The notes: generated from the letters alone by a model not told the origin. 64,000 nt of DNA from an uncultured Bacteroidales bacterium (GCA_944326335.1 CALVDM010000003.1:47850-111849); one strand, 5' to 3'. Shown: positions 1-11,593, numbered from the stretch's first letter. A program made the numbers and translations.

Positions 1-1
1 T

Positions 2-1084
2 TTCGGGGAACCTGTGATAGAGGAAGGCTATGTGCTTGCCGTCAACGGAGAAAACCCTGTCAAGGAGATGTCGGCAGAGGAAATCAAGGCGGTTTTCGAT
101 GAGGACATCACCAACTGGAAGGAGCTCGGAGGACCTGACCTTGCCATAGAGACCTTCCGTCTGGAAGATGCCGACGAATATTTCACTGAGGAGGAGCTCG
201 GTCCCCAGTACGGGAATGCAGGTGCGGCAATCGCCGCTCTCGTGGCTTCCCGTCCGGGTATGGTGGCTTTTGTGCCGGAGCTCATGATACCGGAAGAGTC
301 CGGACTCAATTTCATTGAAGACAGGAATATATCCCCTGGAGAAGTGCTCGGGGGCAGGGAATGGTTCCCTACGGCCACTCCGTCGCCTCTTTTCGGAATC
401 CTGCCTTTGCTTGCCGGCACTCTTTGGGTGAGCCTTTTCGCGATATTGTTCGCCCTTCCGTTCGGCATAAGCATAGCGGTCTACATGTCGGAGGTGGCAT
501 CCGGAAAGGTCCGGGGCTTCCTGAAGCCTGTGATAGAACTGCTGAACGGCATCCCGTCCGTGGTCTACGGGTTTTTCGGGCTCGTGGTCATAGTCCCCAT
601 GCTTCAGCAGGTGTTCGGCCTGCCGGTGGGGGAGAGCGGGCTTGCCGGCAGTATCGTGCTTGCCATAATGGCTCTTCCGACCATAGTCACAGTGGCCGAA
701 GATGCCATGAGGAACTGCCCGAGGACTCTGCGTGAGGCGAGCCTTGCACTCGGGGCGACCAAGTGGCAGACGATATACAAGGTAGTGATACCGTCATCCA
801 TGTCCGGAATAGCTTCCGGTGTCGTGCTCGGGATAGGAAGGGCTGTCGGCGAGACCATGGCCGTCCTCATGGTCACTGGAAACGCCGCCGTGATACCGTC
901 GTCCATACTGGAGCCGCTGAGGACAATCCCTGCGACCATAGCGGCGGAACTCGGCGAGGCTCCGGCAGGAGGGGCGCACTACCAGTCCCTCTTCCTGCTC
1001 GGTGTGATACTTTTCTTCATCACTTTCGCGATAAACCTCTGCGTGGAATACATCTCCTCACGCAACCGTGCAAAAAACAACTGA
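2..1084 (+). CDS. pstC: Phosphate ABC transporter permease PstC with N-terminal PBP-like domain (5' partial)
   Basis: Inner-membrane permease of the high-affinity phosphate importer; it pairs with PstA and is driven by PstB. The window opens inside the gene. The first ~115 residues are soluble and resemble part of a periplasmic phosphate-binding protein (motifs such as NGENPVKEMSAEEIKAVF and GNAGAAIAALVASRPG). The rest is a typical permease with about six membrane helices and the EAA-loop signature [20 protein letters not shown]. Some Bacteroidota PstC proteins are known to carry a binding-protein-like insertion, so the two-part structure is probably native rather than an assembly join. It is followed after 6 bases by pstA, which implies one operon. 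The true start lies upstream of the window. Confidence 0.9.
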   Translation, partial: FGEPVIEEGYVLAVNGENPVKEMSAEEIKAVFDEDITNWKELGGPDLAIETFRLEDADEYFTEEELGPQYGNAGAAIAALVASRPGMVAFVPELMIPEESGLNFIEDRNISPGEVLGGREWFPTATPSPLFGILPLLAGTLWVSLFAILFALPFGISIAVYMSEVASGKVRGFLKPVIELLNGIPSVVYGFFGLVVIVPMLQQVFGLPVGESGLAGSIVLAIMALPTIVTVAEDAMRNCPRTLREASLALGATKWQTIYKVVIPSSMSGIASGVVLGIGRAVGETMAVLMVTGNAAVIPSSILEPLRTIPATIAAELGEAPAGGAHYQSLFLLGVILFFITFAINLCVEYISSRNRAKNN

Positions 1085-1090
1085 TTATAT

Positions 1091-1972
1091 ATGGACAGAC
1101 CAACATATCCTGAAGGCTACAGTGCCAGGAAACGCAGGGCACAGGCTGCGGCTTTTGCCGTCTGCAGAATATTGAGCCTGCTTATAGTCTTGATACTGTT
1201 CGCAATACTCGGATTCATAGTAATCAAGGGCGCAGGTGTCATAAGCTGGGATTTCCTCACCAAGGCTCCGTCGGACGGCATGACTTCCGGCGGCATCTTC
1301 CCTGCAATAGTCGGCACATTGCTGCTCATGCTCGGAAGTGCCGTGGTGGCATTCCCGGTGGGGATAATGAGCGGCATATACATGAATGAATATGCCTCGA
1401 AAGGCTGGGTGGTCAAGTTCATCAGGCTCATGACCAACAATCTGAGCGGTGTGCCTTCGATAGTGTTCGGACTTTTCGGAATGGCCCTTTTCGTGAAATA
1501 TCTCGGTTTCGGAGACAGCATCCTCGCCGGTTCCCTGACACTCGGGCTGCTTTCGCTGCCGCTTGTCATAAGGACTACGGAGGAGGCTCTGAAAGACATA
1601 CCGGCCGGCATCAGGGAGGGAAGTCTCGCCCTCGGGGCCACCAAGCTGCAGACCATCTGGAAGGTAGTCCTCCCGATGGGAATGCCGCGTATAATAACGG
1701 GACTGATACTTTCCCTCGGCAGGGTTTCAGGGGAGACTGCGCCTATCCTGTTCACATGCGCCGCATATTTCTTCCCTCAGCTGCCGACTTCGATACTGGA
1801 CCAGTGCATGGCTCTGCCCTACCACCTTTATGTGATTTCCACGAGCGGTACGGACATAGAGGCCCAGCAGCCGATTGCATACGGCACGGCCCTGGTGCTC
1901 ATAGTCATAGTCCTGATTATAAACCTGCTGGCCGGTCTGCTCCGCAAGCATTTCGAGAAAGGCCTGTCATAA
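1091..1972 (+). CDS. pstA: Phosphate ABC transporter permease PstA
   Basis: Second inner-membrane permease subunit of the Pst phosphate importer, 293 residues, the usual family length. After a short basic cytoplasmic N-terminus it has about six hydrophobic helices and the EAA motif [22 protein letters not shown], which docks on the PstB ATPase. The paralogy to PstC is obvious in this motif (SLALGATK in both). It lies between pstC and pstB with gaps of 6 and 13 bases, so co-transcription is very likely. Regulation would be expected from upstream of pstC, outside the window. Confidence 0.95.
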   Translation: MDRPTYPEGYSARKRRAQAAAFAVCRILSLLIVLILFAILGFIVIKGAGVISWDFLTKAPSDGMTSGGIFPAIVGTLLLMLGSAVVAFPVGIMSGIYMNEYASKGWVVKFIRLMTNNLSGVPSIVFGLFGMALFVKYLGFGDSILAGSLTLGLLSLPLVIRTTEEALKDIPAGIREGSLALGATKLQTIWKVVLPMGMPRIITGLILSLGRVSGETAPILFTCAAYFFPQLPTSILDQCMALPYHLYVISTSGTDIEAQQPIAYGTALVLIVIVLIINLLAGLLRKHFEKGLS

Positions 1973-1985
1973 ACCAACGTTTTTT

Positions 1986-2738
1986 ATGGAAAAGATAGAA
2001 GCGAAAGAAGTTAACTTCCATTACGGGGACTTCCATGCTCTCAAGAATATCTCCATGGAGATACCCCGGAACAAGGTGGTGGCTTTCATCGGCCCCTCCG
2101 GCTGCGGAAAGTCCACATTCCTGCGCCTGTTCAACAGGATGAACGACCTTGTCCCGGGGGCGAGACTTTCCGGGAAGATTCTGATAGACGGGAAGGATAT
2201 CTATGCGCCTGATGTCCAGGTGGATGAATTGAGGAAGGATGTGGGCATGGTTTTCCAGCGTCCGAACCCGTTTCCGAAGAGCATATTCGAGAATGTGGCA
2301 TACGGCCTCAGGGTCAACGGCATCAAGGACAAGGAATTCATTGCCGGAAAAGTCGAGGAGGCTCTGAAAGGGGCCGCCCTCTGGAATGAAGTCAAGGAAA
2401 AGCTGAATGCATCCGCTTACGCCCTCTCCGGAGGACAGCAGCAGCGTCTGTGCATAGCCAGAGCCATGGCCGTGTCTCCGTCAGTGCTGCTCATGGATGA
2501 GCCGGCATCGGCCCTCGACCCGATTTCCACAGCCAAGATTGAGGAGCTCATCTGCGAGATGCGCGACAAGGTCACGATAGTGATAGTGACGCACAACATG
2601 CAGCAGGCTTCCAGGGTGAGCGACAAGACGGCCTTCTTCTACATGGGGGAGATGATTGAGTACGATGACACGAAGCTCATCTTCACCAATCCGCGCAAGG
2701 AGGCCACCCAGAACTACATTACAGGAAGATTCGGTTAA
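1986..2738 (+). CDS. pstB: Phosphate ABC transporter ATP-binding protein PstB
   Basis: Cytoplasmic ATPase that powers phosphate import through PstC/PstA. At 250 residues it is full length. Visible motifs are Walker [10 protein letters not shown] (residues 36-44), the ABC signature LSGGQQQR (from residue 147), Walker B LLMDEP with D171 and E172, and the switch histidine in VTHNM. The loop [16 protein letters not shown] and the C-terminal ending NYITGRFG are typical of PstB and separate it from other ABC ATPases. It sits between pstA and phoU in the same orientation. Confidence 0.97.
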   Translation: MEKIEAKEVNFHYGDFHALKNISMEIPRNKVVAFIGPSGCGKSTFLRLFNRMNDLVPGARLSGKILIDGKDIYAPDVQVDELRKDVGMVFQRPNPFPKSIFENVAYGLRVNGIKDKEFIAGKVEEALKGAALWNEVKEKLNASAYALSGGQQQRLCIARAMAVSPSVLLMDEPASALDPISTAKIEELICEMRDKVTIVIVTHNMQQASRVSDKTAFFYMGEMIEYDDTKLIFTNPRKEATQNYITGRFG

Positions 2739-2761
2739 CAGGAAGAAAAATTGTCAGCTAT

Positions 2762-3433
2762 ATGGTAAAATTTGTAGAATCCGAGCTTTCTCAGCTCAAA
2801 CGTGAGGTGGACCAGATGTGGACGCTGGTCTACAACCAGCTGGAGCAGTCGCAGTCGGCTGTCCTTGACCTTGACCGCACCATCGCGCAGCAGATTATGG
2901 TGAGGGAGCGCAGGGTGGATGCGTTCGAACTCAAGATAGACAGCGATGTCGAGGATTTCATCGCGCTTTTCACCCCTGTGGCAGTGGATCTGCGCTTCGT
3001 GCTGGCGATGCTGAAAATCAACGGGGACCTCGAGCGCATCGGAGACTATGCGGACGGTATAGCCAGATTCGTCAGGGACACGGACATGGAGACCATGGAC
3101 CCGGAACTCATCGGGCGGTTGCAGGTGAAGGAGATGTTCGAGGTGGTGCTGAAGATGCTCGGAGAGCTTCAGGAGGCCCTCAGGACAGAAGATGCAGCAA
3201 AAGCAACAGCCGTCCTGTCCATGGACGAACGGCTGGATTCAATCAACAAGGCATCGGCATCCATACTTGCAGACTATGCACGCGAGCATCCGGAAGCGAT
3301 TCCTTTCTGTCTCGGTTTCGGAGGTGTGTTCCGCAAGCTGGAACGCACCGGGGACCATCTGACCAACATCGCAGAGGAGATTGTCTTCTACGTGGACGCG
3401 AAGGTCCTGAAACATAAAGAACTGAACGGTTAG
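2762..3433 (+). CDS. phoU: Phosphate signalling regulator PhoU
   Basis: Cytoplasmic helical protein that links Pst transporter activity to the phosphate-starvation response. Its 223 residues contain two related three-helix repeats. Each carries the conserved acidic and basic residues that bind metal clusters: around residues 70-100 (FVLAMLKINGDLERIGDYA) and 180-210 (GVFRKLERTGDHLTNIAEEI). It is the last gene of the pst operon, 23 bases after pstB. Its final 4 bases overlap the 3' end of the convergent ddh gene. No sensor kinase or response regulator pair is adjacent. Confidence 0.95.
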   Translation: MVKFVESELSQLKREVDQMWTLVYNQLEQSQSAVLDLDRTIAQQIMVRERRVDAFELKIDSDVEDFIALFTPVAVDLRFVLAMLKINGDLERIGDYADGIARFVRDTDMETMDPELIGRLQVKEMFEVVLKMLGELQEALRTEDAAKATAVLSMDERLDSINKASASILADYAREHPEAIPFCLGFGGVFRKLERTGDHLTNIAEEIVFYVDAKVLKHKELNG

Positions 3434-4329
3434 ACGAGATGCCTTATGAGCTCTTCCCTGTCTCCCGGAAGAAGGTCTATCACAGGGATTTCTATGAGCG
3501 TGTAGCATCCGCTGGCCTGCCTGAATGAGGCCCGTGCGGCGCACACCATCACCTGTGCCGTGAGGGCGGGGTTGTTTATCTTCATGTTGAACTCGAAAAG
3601 CTGGTTCTGGGTCTTCCCGGACACGCCTTTCCTTGTCAGGTTCACCCCGTGTCCCATGTCTATCAGGGCATCCACGTCATCCACCTTCACGACGTGGGTC
3701 TCGTCGTTCACGAAGTACGGGTCGGCCTTTATGGCCTTTGCCACTTCATTGAAATCATATCCTTCCGCAACCTCTATGTAGACCATCCTTCTGTGGACTC
3801 CTGTCCCTGTAGGTATGGTCATGGAGAGTGCGGCTTTCACTCCTTCCACAGCTTTTACGGCCACTGTGTGCCCCATGCTCATCCCGGGACCGAAATTGGT
3901 GTATGTGATGCCCTTGGGAGCGATGGCCTCGAGCAGAGCCCTCACTACCGAGTCGCTGCCCGGGTCCCAGCCTGCCGATATCACCGCCACTGCATTGTGC
4001 TTTACGGCAGTTTCCCCGAGACTTCTCCTCAACGCCGCGATGTCCGTGTGGATGTCGAAGCTGTCCACCGTGTTTATCCCCATCTCGAGAAGCGGCTTCG
4101 CGTTTTCCTCCACCTTCCTTGTCGGGGTGCAGAGTATCGCCACGTCCACCTTGCCGAGCTCCCGTATGTCCTTCACTGTGTCGATGTCTGCCAGTTCAGC
4201 CGGCCTGTCAGCACCTCCCTGCCTTCTGACCACACCTGCAATCTCGAAGTCAGGTGAAACCCGCAGGGTCTCTACGACATATCTGCCGATGTTCCCGTAT
4301 CCTATTACGGCTGCACGAATTTTTTCCAT
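3430..4329 (-). CDS. ddh: meso-Diaminopimelate dehydrogenase
   Basis: NADPH-dependent enzyme that converts tetrahydrodipicolinate to meso-diaminopimelate in one step, a shortcut in lysine and peptidoglycan synthesis. The 299-residue protein starts with a Rossmann fold, GYGNIGRYV near residue 9, and later has the family pattern WDPGSDSVVRALLEAI and GPGMSMGHTVAVKA. I chose the ATG that gives MEKIRAAVIGYG. A longer frame would begin 14 codons upstream, but a -7 promoter box lies across that region, so the upstream start would not be transcribed. The gene converges on phoU with a 4-base overlap. It matches the DAP-type MurE encoded later in the window. Confidence 0.93.
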   Translation of the reverse strand: MEKIRAAVIGYGNIGRYVVETLRVSPDFEIAGVVRRQGGADRPAELADIDTVKDIRELGKVDVAILCTPTRKVEENAKPLLEMGINTVDSFDIHTDIAALRRSLGETAVKHNAVAVISAGWDPGSDSVVRALLEAIAPKGITYTNFGPGMSMGHTVAVKAVEGVKAALSMTIPTGTGVHRRMVYIEVAEGYDFNEVAKAIKADPYFVNDETHVVKVDDVDALIDMGHGVNLTRKGVSGKTQNQLFEFNMKINNPALTAQVMVCAARASFRQASGCYTLIEIPVIDLLPGDREELIRHLV

Positions 4330-4358
4330 ATCTGTATCCGTTTTATGAATTTTGTTTA

Positions 4359-4366
4359 CAAACTTA
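4359..4366 (-). promoter_or_regulatory. Bacteroidota -7 promoter box for ddh
   Basis: On the minus strand the sequence reads TAAGTTTG, an exact match to the Bacteroidota -7 consensus TAnnTTTG. It lies 30 bases upstream of the ddh ATG. No good -33 TTTG is present 19 bases further upstream. The position excludes the longer reading-frame start. Confidence 0.6.
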
Positions 4367-4410
4367 CACATAATATCTCAAAACAGCCCTCACCAAATTC
4401 AAATTATGCC

Positions 4411-4418
4411 TAAATTTG
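4411..4418 (+). promoter_or_regulatory. Bacteroidota -7 promoter box for the polysaccharide gene group
   Basis: TAAATTTG matches TAnnTTTG and lies 22 bases before the glycosyltransferase ATG at 4441. No TTTG is found at the expected -33 distance. With the ddh -7 box it forms a compact divergent promoter region. Confidence 0.6.
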
Positions 4419-4440
4419 CGGAATTAAAATCGTAGAGGCA

Positions 4441-5589
4441 ATGAAGGTGCTGATGGTGTCAGACTGCGGGAGCATACATACTGAAAGGTGGGCCCTGTCC
4501 CTCGCCGATGCCGGAATCGACGTCGTTCTGTTCTCCATCACTCCGGGGAATCCCGGTATCTATGCTGAAAAAGGGATAAAGTTACAGGTATTCGACCTTT
4601 TCCGGTACAAGAAAAAGAAAAACGGCAGCCTCAAAGGCGCGATATTTTCTTTTTTTGAAGCCCTTTCCGCGCATTGCAGGGCTGTCAGGTCTCTGAAGAG
4701 ACTTATTGCCGCGGAAAAGCCGGACTTGCTTCATGCACATTACGCCACGAGTTACGGGCTCGTGGCTGCGCTTTCCGGATTCCATCCGCTCATGGTGTCT
4801 GTCTGGGGAAGCGATGTTTATGAGTTCCCGAGGCTTTCCGCGCTCAACCGGATGGCTGTCAGGTTCATACTCGGAAAGGCTGACAGGGTGCTTTCCACAA
4901 GCCATGCCATGGCTGAGGAAGCCTCAAGATATTGCAGGAAGGACATCGGCATAACTCCTTTCGGGGTTGACACGGACCTGTTCCGGCCGGCGGAATCTGC
5001 CGCCGGGAAAGACGCTACCGTGGTCTTTGCCACGGTAAAGACCATGTCTTCCAGATACGGGATAGACCTGCTGATAAAGGCCTATGCCCAGATGCGCAGG
5101 AAGCTGCATTTCGGAAACCCGCTGCAGGCAGTGCCTGACACATTGCTCAGGATAGCAGGCGACGGACCTGACCTCGCCATGCTCCGCAGGCTGGCCGAGG
5201 ACGAGGGCGTGGCTCCGTTTGTGGAGTTCGCGGGCCGGATAGACCACGGCAGTGTCCCCGGATTCTACGGCAGCGCGGATGTGGCCGTGTTCCTTTCAAG
5301 GGCCGAGAGCTTCGGGGTTTCTGCCGTGGAGGCTATGGCTTGCGGCCTTCCTGTGGTCGCGTCTTCTGCCGACGGCTTCCGTGAGGTCCTGCAGGGCGGG
5401 GCAGGGATTCTGGTTCCGATAGAGGATGTGTCGGCTGCCGCCGATGCCATGCTGCTTCTCGCGACCGAACCTGACCTCAGGCACAGTATCGGACAGACCG
5501 GAAGGGAAAGAGCCGTCAAATGCTATGACTGGAGAGACAATGTCGCTTTGATGACGGAGGAATATTCAAGGTTATGCCGGAAAATCTGA
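4441..5589 (+). CDS. Glycosyltransferase family 4 (GT-B fold)
   Basis: Predicted cytoplasmic retaining glycosyltransferase of 382 residues, likely adding a sugar to a lipid-linked surface glycan. The N-terminal half is acceptor-domain-like (MKVLMVSDCGSIHTERWALSLADAG; ADLLHAHYATSYGLVAA-type segment). The C-terminal half is a Glycos_transf_1 domain with the nucleotide-sugar E-x7-E motif in ESFGVSAVEAMACGLPVVAS (near residues 295-315). The last 16 bases overlap the flippase gene in another frame, suggesting translational coupling. The donor and acceptor sugars cannot be read from the sequence. Confidence 0.88.
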   Translation: MKVLMVSDCGSIHTERWALSLADAGIDVVLFSITPGNPGIYAEKGIKLQVFDLFRYKKKKNGSLKGAIFSFFEALSAHCRAVRSLKRLIAAEKPDLLHAHYATSYGLVAALSGFHPLMVSVWGSDVYEFPRLSALNRMAVRFILGKADRVLSTSHAMAEEASRYCRKDIGITPFGVDTDLFRPAESAAGKDATVVFATVKTMSSRYGIDLLIKAYAQMRRKLHFGNPLQAVPDTLLRIAGDGPDLAMLRRLAEDEGVAPFVEFAGRIDHGSVPGFYGSADVAVFLSRAESFGVSAVEAMACGLPVVASSADGFREVLQGGAGILVPIEDVSAAADAMLLLATEPDLRHSIGQTGRERAVKCYDWRDNVALMTEEYSRLCRKI

Positions 5590-7034
5590 AACAGAAGACA
5601 GCCACCGGAGTCAAGTGGGGGTTTCTGGAAAACCTCGGAGGGACGGGGATTCTCGCAATAGTGAATCTCGTCCTTGCGCGGGTGCTTTCCCCTGCCGAGT
5701 TCGGCATCATGGGCATGACAACGATATTCATAACCTTGTCCACTTCATTGGTGGACAGCGGTTTCACCGGAGCCCTCACGCGCAGGAAAGACGTGGACGA
5801 AAAAGACCTCAACACGGTATTCTACTTCAATCTGCTGACTTCCGTCCTCCTTTACCTCGTGCTCTTCTTCTGCGCTCCGGCGATAGCCGGCTTCTTCAGC
5901 CAGCCAGTGCTTGTCAAGGTGATGCGAATCCTCGGACTGTCTCTGATAATCACCGCACTGAGCATAGTCCAGAAGGTGCAGCTCGTGCGCAGGATAGACT
6001 TCAGGACACAGGCCGTAGCCTCGGTGGCATCTTCCGTGGCAGGAGGTGCGGTGGGGATATGGATGGCTTTCACAGGCCACGGTGTCTGGAGCCTGGTGGC
6101 CATGCAGCTCGTGAGGCTTTCAGTCACCACGGTGCTCCTGTGGGTGTTTTCGAGATGGGTGCCGTCCCTTGTCTTTTCCGCGGCCTCGTTCAGGGAAATG
6201 TTCTCTTTCGGAGGAAGGCTCCTGCTCACGGCTGTGATAAGCACTATATGGTCCGAGATATATTCGTTCATAATAGGGAAGGTATATACACCGTCCACTC
6301 TCGGCCAATATTCCAGGGCCGACAAGTTCCGGAACATGGTCACATCGAACGTGAGCATAGTGATGCAGAGGGTCACATATCCGGTGCTTGCCTCGATAAG
6401 GGATGAAAGGCAGAGGCAGAGCCGCGCATACCGGAAGATAATCCGCACCACCGTCCTCATTTCCTTCACCGCTGTCCTCGGACTTGCCGCAGTGTCCGAG
6501 TCCTTCATCCTCACTCTCATCGGAGACCAGTGGGTTCCGGCGATAAAATATCTGCGCATACTCTGCCTTTCGGGACTTTTCATCCCGCTCATGGTGTGCA
6601 GCGCGAACATAATCAATGCCAACGGGCGGTCGGACACCACCCTTTACCTCGAGATAATGAAGACCGTGCTCGCCGGCATCCCCGTGCTTGCCGCCATATT
6701 CCTCGACATCGAGGCCATGCTCTGGTCGACGGTGGCAGTGTCGGCAGTCTCATACCTGGTGTATGCCGTGAAGGTCTCGGAGTCCGTGGATTATCCTGTC
6801 CGGGAGCAGATAAGGGACATCCTGCCATATCTTGGAATCTCCGTAGCCATGGCTGCAATCGTGTTCTGCCTGTCGTTCCTTCCGCTTGCACACTGGCTTG
6901 TGCTCATGATACAGGTGGCGGCAGGTGCGGCGGTGGTGGTTGTCGCTTACGGGTACTTGTACAGGAACGAGGAGTACGAGGACGTGAAATCCGCATTGTC
7001 CAGGATGCTGAAACGTGAAAAGGAAGGAAAATGA
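5574..7034 (+). CDS. Wzx-like polysaccharide flippase (MATE/MVF superfamily)
   Basis: Integral membrane protein of 486 residues with about 14 hydrophobic helices, related to lipopolysaccharide/teichuronic-type exporters (Polysacc_synt families). The N-terminus KQKTATGVKWGFLENLGGTGILAIVNLVLARVLSPAEFG is characteristic: a GVKW helix, then LSPAEFGIMGM after helix one. It probably flips an undecaprenyl-linked glycan across the inner membrane. It overlaps the upstream GT4 gene by 16 bases and shares an ATGA with the downstream GT2 gene, so the three form a translationally coupled unit. No Wzy polymerase or initiating transferase is present here, so the pathway is completed elsewhere. Confidence 0.87.
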   Translation: MPENLKQKTATGVKWGFLENLGGTGILAIVNLVLARVLSPAEFGIMGMTTIFITLSTSLVDSGFTGALTRRKDVDEKDLNTVFYFNLLTSVLLYLVLFFCAPAIAGFFSQPVLVKVMRILGLSLIITALSIVQKVQLVRRIDFRTQAVASVASSVAGGAVGIWMAFTGHGVWSLVAMQLVRLSVTTVLLWVFSRWVPSLVFSAASFREMFSFGGRLLLTAVISTIWSEIYSFIIGKVYTPSTLGQYSRADKFRNMVTSNVSIVMQRVTYPVLASIRDERQRQSRAYRKIIRTTVLISFTAVLGLAAVSESFILTLIGDQWVPAIKYLRILCLSGLFIPLMVCSANIINANGRSDTTLYLEIMKTVLAGIPVLAAIFLDIEAMLWSTVAVSAVSYLVYAVKVSESVDYPVREQIRDILPYLGISVAMAAIVFCLSFLPLAHWLVLMIQVAAGAAVVVVAYGYLYRNEEYEDVKSALSRMLKREKEGK

Positions 7035-7843
7035 AACCTGACATCTCCATCATAATAGTGAACTACAATTCGGGGCGGTTCCTTTACGACTGTCTCACAA
7101 GCATCGCGGACAATATCCATGTCAGCTTCGAGGTCATTGTCGCGGACAATGCATCCACAGATTCGTCCCTGGACATCTGCCGTCCGTTCATGGAGGACGG
7201 GAGATTCAGGGCGTTGAGGCTTCCCGGGAATCTCGGATTCTCGAAGGCCAACAACAGGGCAGCTGCGGAAGCCTCCGGCAGGATTCTGCATTTCCTGAAT
7301 CCGGACACGGCTCTTCCTGATGGAATGGACGGCGACTACATGTACGTCCTGGAACATCCGGAATACGTGTATGTGAATCCCCTGCGGAACAGGGACGGCT
7401 CGCCCGAGAACGGGAAGATGCCCTTTCCCATGCTGCGGGATGTCATGCTCTGGAATTTCGGGTCGGACAAGGCAAGATGCTGGTACAAAGGGGCTTCTGT
7501 CATAATTTCGGCTGAAAATCTAAGGCTTGTGGGAGGATGGTGCGAGGATTATTTCCTGTATGCCGAAGACCTGGACCTCTTCTACGAGATATGGAGGCAT
7601 GGCATACAGGTCAGGGAACTCCCGACCGTAATATATCACTATGGAGGAGGGGTTTCGTCATCGCTCTGGAGTTCTGTCGAGAGGGAGACCATGGTGCAGC
7701 GGTCCAACAGGCTTTTCTTCAGGAAGCATTCCGGCAGATTCCAGTATGTCCTGTCCAAGTTCTATTTCCTTTTCCACAATCTTGTCCGTCATCCGTCGTC
7801 AGTCCCTGCATATATACGGGCATGGCGTCTGAGCGGACGTTGA
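7031..7843 (+). CDS. Glycosyltransferase family 2, rhamnosyltransferase-like
   Basis: Inverting GT-A glycosyltransferase of 270 residues. The start DISIIIVNYNSG, the nucleotide-binding VIVADNASTD segment (about residues 36-45), NLGFSKANNRAAAEA and the metal-site-like NPDTALP (near residue 95) fit the WbbL/rhamnosyltransferase branch of GT2. A later aromatic acidic segment (YFLYAEDLDLFYEIW) matches the ED motif that holds the catalytic base in the family. Its ATG overlaps the stop of the flippase gene (ATGA), so it belongs to the same transcription unit. The sugar transferred is unknown. Confidence 0.88.
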   Translation: MKPDISIIIVNYNSGRFLYDCLTSIADNIHVSFEVIVADNASTDSSLDICRPFMEDGRFRALRLPGNLGFSKANNRAAAEASGRILHFLNPDTALPDGMDGDYMYVLEHPEYVYVNPLRNRDGSPENGKMPFPMLRDVMLWNFGSDKARCWYKGASVIISAENLRLVGGWCEDYFLYAEDLDLFYEIWRHGIQVRELPTVIYHYGGGVSSSLWSSVERETMVQRSNRLFFRKHSGRFQYVLSKFYFLFHNLVRHPSSVPAYIRAWRLSGR

Positions 7844-7856
7844 ATCCCGGCAATCC

Positions 7857-8867
7857 ATGTTCAGTTTCGATTCAGGCAAACGGTATAATTCATTCGTCGG
7901 ATATTACCGGCGCATGTTCGGGGAGAGACTGCAGAAGATAGTCATCGATGCTGGCTTCACCTGTCCGAACCGTGACGGCACTGTGGGGAGGGGAGGGTGT
8001 ACGTATTGCGACAATGCGGCCTTCCATCCCGGGTACAGCACTCCGGGAAAGTCCCTGCACAGGCAGATTGACGAGGGTATCGGGTTCCACAGGGGACGAT
8101 ACCGCAACTCCGTGCATTATCTGGCGTATTTCCAGGCGTATTCCAATACATACGCGTCCGTGGAGCGTCTGCGCGGCCTCTATGTCGAGGCTCTGTCGCA
8201 TCCTGACGTGGTCGGGATAGTGATAGGCACGCGTCCTGACTGTGTCGATGAAGAGAAGCTGGACATGATTGCAGCCCTGAAGGACGGGCTTCTCATGCCT
8301 GGCTGGAGCAGGGAAGTGGGAGGGAAGGTGCTGTCCGCCCCTGTGACGGTGGTGGAATACGGGATAGAGTCCTGCTACGACCGTACCTTGCTCAGAATCA
8401 ACCGCGGACACGATTTCAGCCGTGCGCGGAAAGCCGTTGAGCTTACATCCGCAAGGGGCATCTGCACAGGGGCGCATTTCATCCTCGGCCTTCCGGGGGA
8501 GACGGAGGAGATGCTGCTCTCGCAGACCGCCATGATAAACGACCTTCCTTTGTGCTCAGTCAAGTTCCACCAGCTTCAGATAATAAAAGGGACGGCCATG
8601 GAAAAGGAATATGCTGAAAGGCCGCAGGATTTCCTGAGGTTCCGGGTGGATGACTACCTTGATTTCATCATAGACATGCTCGAGAGGCTGAGACCTGACC
8701 TTTACATTGAGAGGATAGCCGGCGAGGTGCCACCAAGATTCGTGAACGAGACTCCGTGGGGGCTGCTGCGGAATTTCGAACTGCTGCGCCTTCTGGACCG
8801 GCGGCTTGAGGAACGCGGCACCTGGCAGGGGCGGAAGTTCGCGGCTTCCGCAGGTGGTTGCATACAT

Positions 8868-8870
<3 letters not shown>
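7857..8870 (+). CDS. TIGR01212/YhcC-family radical SAM protein
   Basis: Radical S-adenosylmethionine protein of 337 residues. The [4Fe-4S] cysteines are C36, C48 and C51 in CPNRDGTVGRGGCTYC, the long-spaced CX11CX2C signature of the YhcC/TIGR01212 family. Further family features are the GIESCYDRTLLRINRGHDF segment and the GAHFILGLPGET strand. Its exact function is not established; YhcC homologues are housekeeping genes of unclear role. It lies 13 bases after the GT2 gene, but its function looks unrelated. The TAA stop is formed by the first bases of the inverted repeat bounding the downstream hairpin element. Confidence 0.9.
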
Positions 8871-10718
<1,848 letters not shown>

Positions 10719-10724
10719 GCCCGG

Positions 10725-11588
10725 ATGAAAGCGTGGGTTTCATCTGTTGCGGCGTTTGCGGTCGCCTTGCCGATGTTCATGTCGTGCAAGGCGATTTCCT
10801 CGCTTTTTGAAAAGGACCCCGTGGTCGCGAAGGTGGGACGCCACACGCTGACGAGAAGTGAGGTGGCGGTTCTCGTGCCGAAGGGGACATCGCCTGAAGA
10901 CAGCATGAAACTCGTCCTGCAATACGTGAATTCATGGGCGTCCGACCTCGTGTTCGCCGACATGGCCGAATCGAAACTCTCGAAGCAGGAGAAGGATGTG
11001 ACAGATGAACTCGAGGAATACCGGAAGGCTCTGCTGAAATACCGTTACGAGCAGAGATATGTGAACGAGAGGCTCGACACCATAGTCTCGCCGAAGGAAG
11101 TCGAGAACTACTACGACTCGCACAAGCAGGACTTCATCGCGACGGTCCCCGTAGCAAGGGCCTGCTTCATGAGGATTTCTGCGGATTCTCCTGATATAGA
11201 GGCTATAAAGAGGGCCCTTTCCTCAGGCGATGTAGAGGATATGGACTATGCGGACAGCCTGGCTTCCGTCTCGGCGGACAGATATACGGACTACGGGGGA
11301 AACTGGGTGAGCATCGACGAGATAGCCGCTGATTTCGGCATGGACAGGGAAAGCCTGCTGCGGATGATGCGCAACTCCTTCATAGAAGTGAGGGACAAGG
11401 TCTATGACAAGGTGAACGTGGCCTATATCCCGTATATGGTGGATGTCGGGGAGGTCTTGCCGATAGAGTATTGCGAGGCGGACATCAAATCCATACTCAT
11501 AGGTGTCAGAAGGCACAGGCTTGTGTCCACTTTGGAACAGGACTTGCTCGAAGATGCGCGCGAAAAAGGTAGGTTTGTAATATATTGA
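10725..11588 (+). CDS. Putative peptidyl-prolyl isomerase-like lipoprotein
   Basis: Predicted secreted lipoprotein of 287 residues with a signal peptide ending at a lipobox-like FMSC (Cys21). The following region (DPVVAKVGRHTLTRSEVAVLVP) resembles the N-terminal SurA-type chaperone domain, and a helical segment around residues 95-150 fits the same fold. A clear catalytic parvulin domain is not evident, so it may be a chaperone rather than an isomerase. It lies between guaB and a SurA-like gene. The downstream start overlaps its stop region, which suggests a shared role in outer-membrane protein delivery. Function is inferred from context and the weak N-terminal resemblance. Confidence 0.7.
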   Translation: MKAWVSSVAAFAVALPMFMSCKAISSLFEKDPVVAKVGRHTLTRSEVAVLVPKGTSPEDSMKLVLQYVNSWASDLVFADMAESKLSKQEKDVTDELEEYRKALLKYRYEQRYVNERLDTIVSPKEVENYYDSHKQDFIATVPVARACFMRISADSPDIEAIKRALSSGDVEDMDYADSLASVSADRYTDYGGNWVSIDEIAADFGMDRESLLRMMRNSFIEVRDKVYDKVNVAYIPYMVDVGEVLPIEYCEADIKSILIGVRRHRLVSTLEQDLLEDAREKGRFVIY

Positions 11589-11593
11589 AAAAA

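Noticed and set aside
5574-5589. Frameshift between the GT4 gene and the flippase
   Set aside because: Both proteins are complete, and a 16-base overlap in different frames is ordinary translational coupling.
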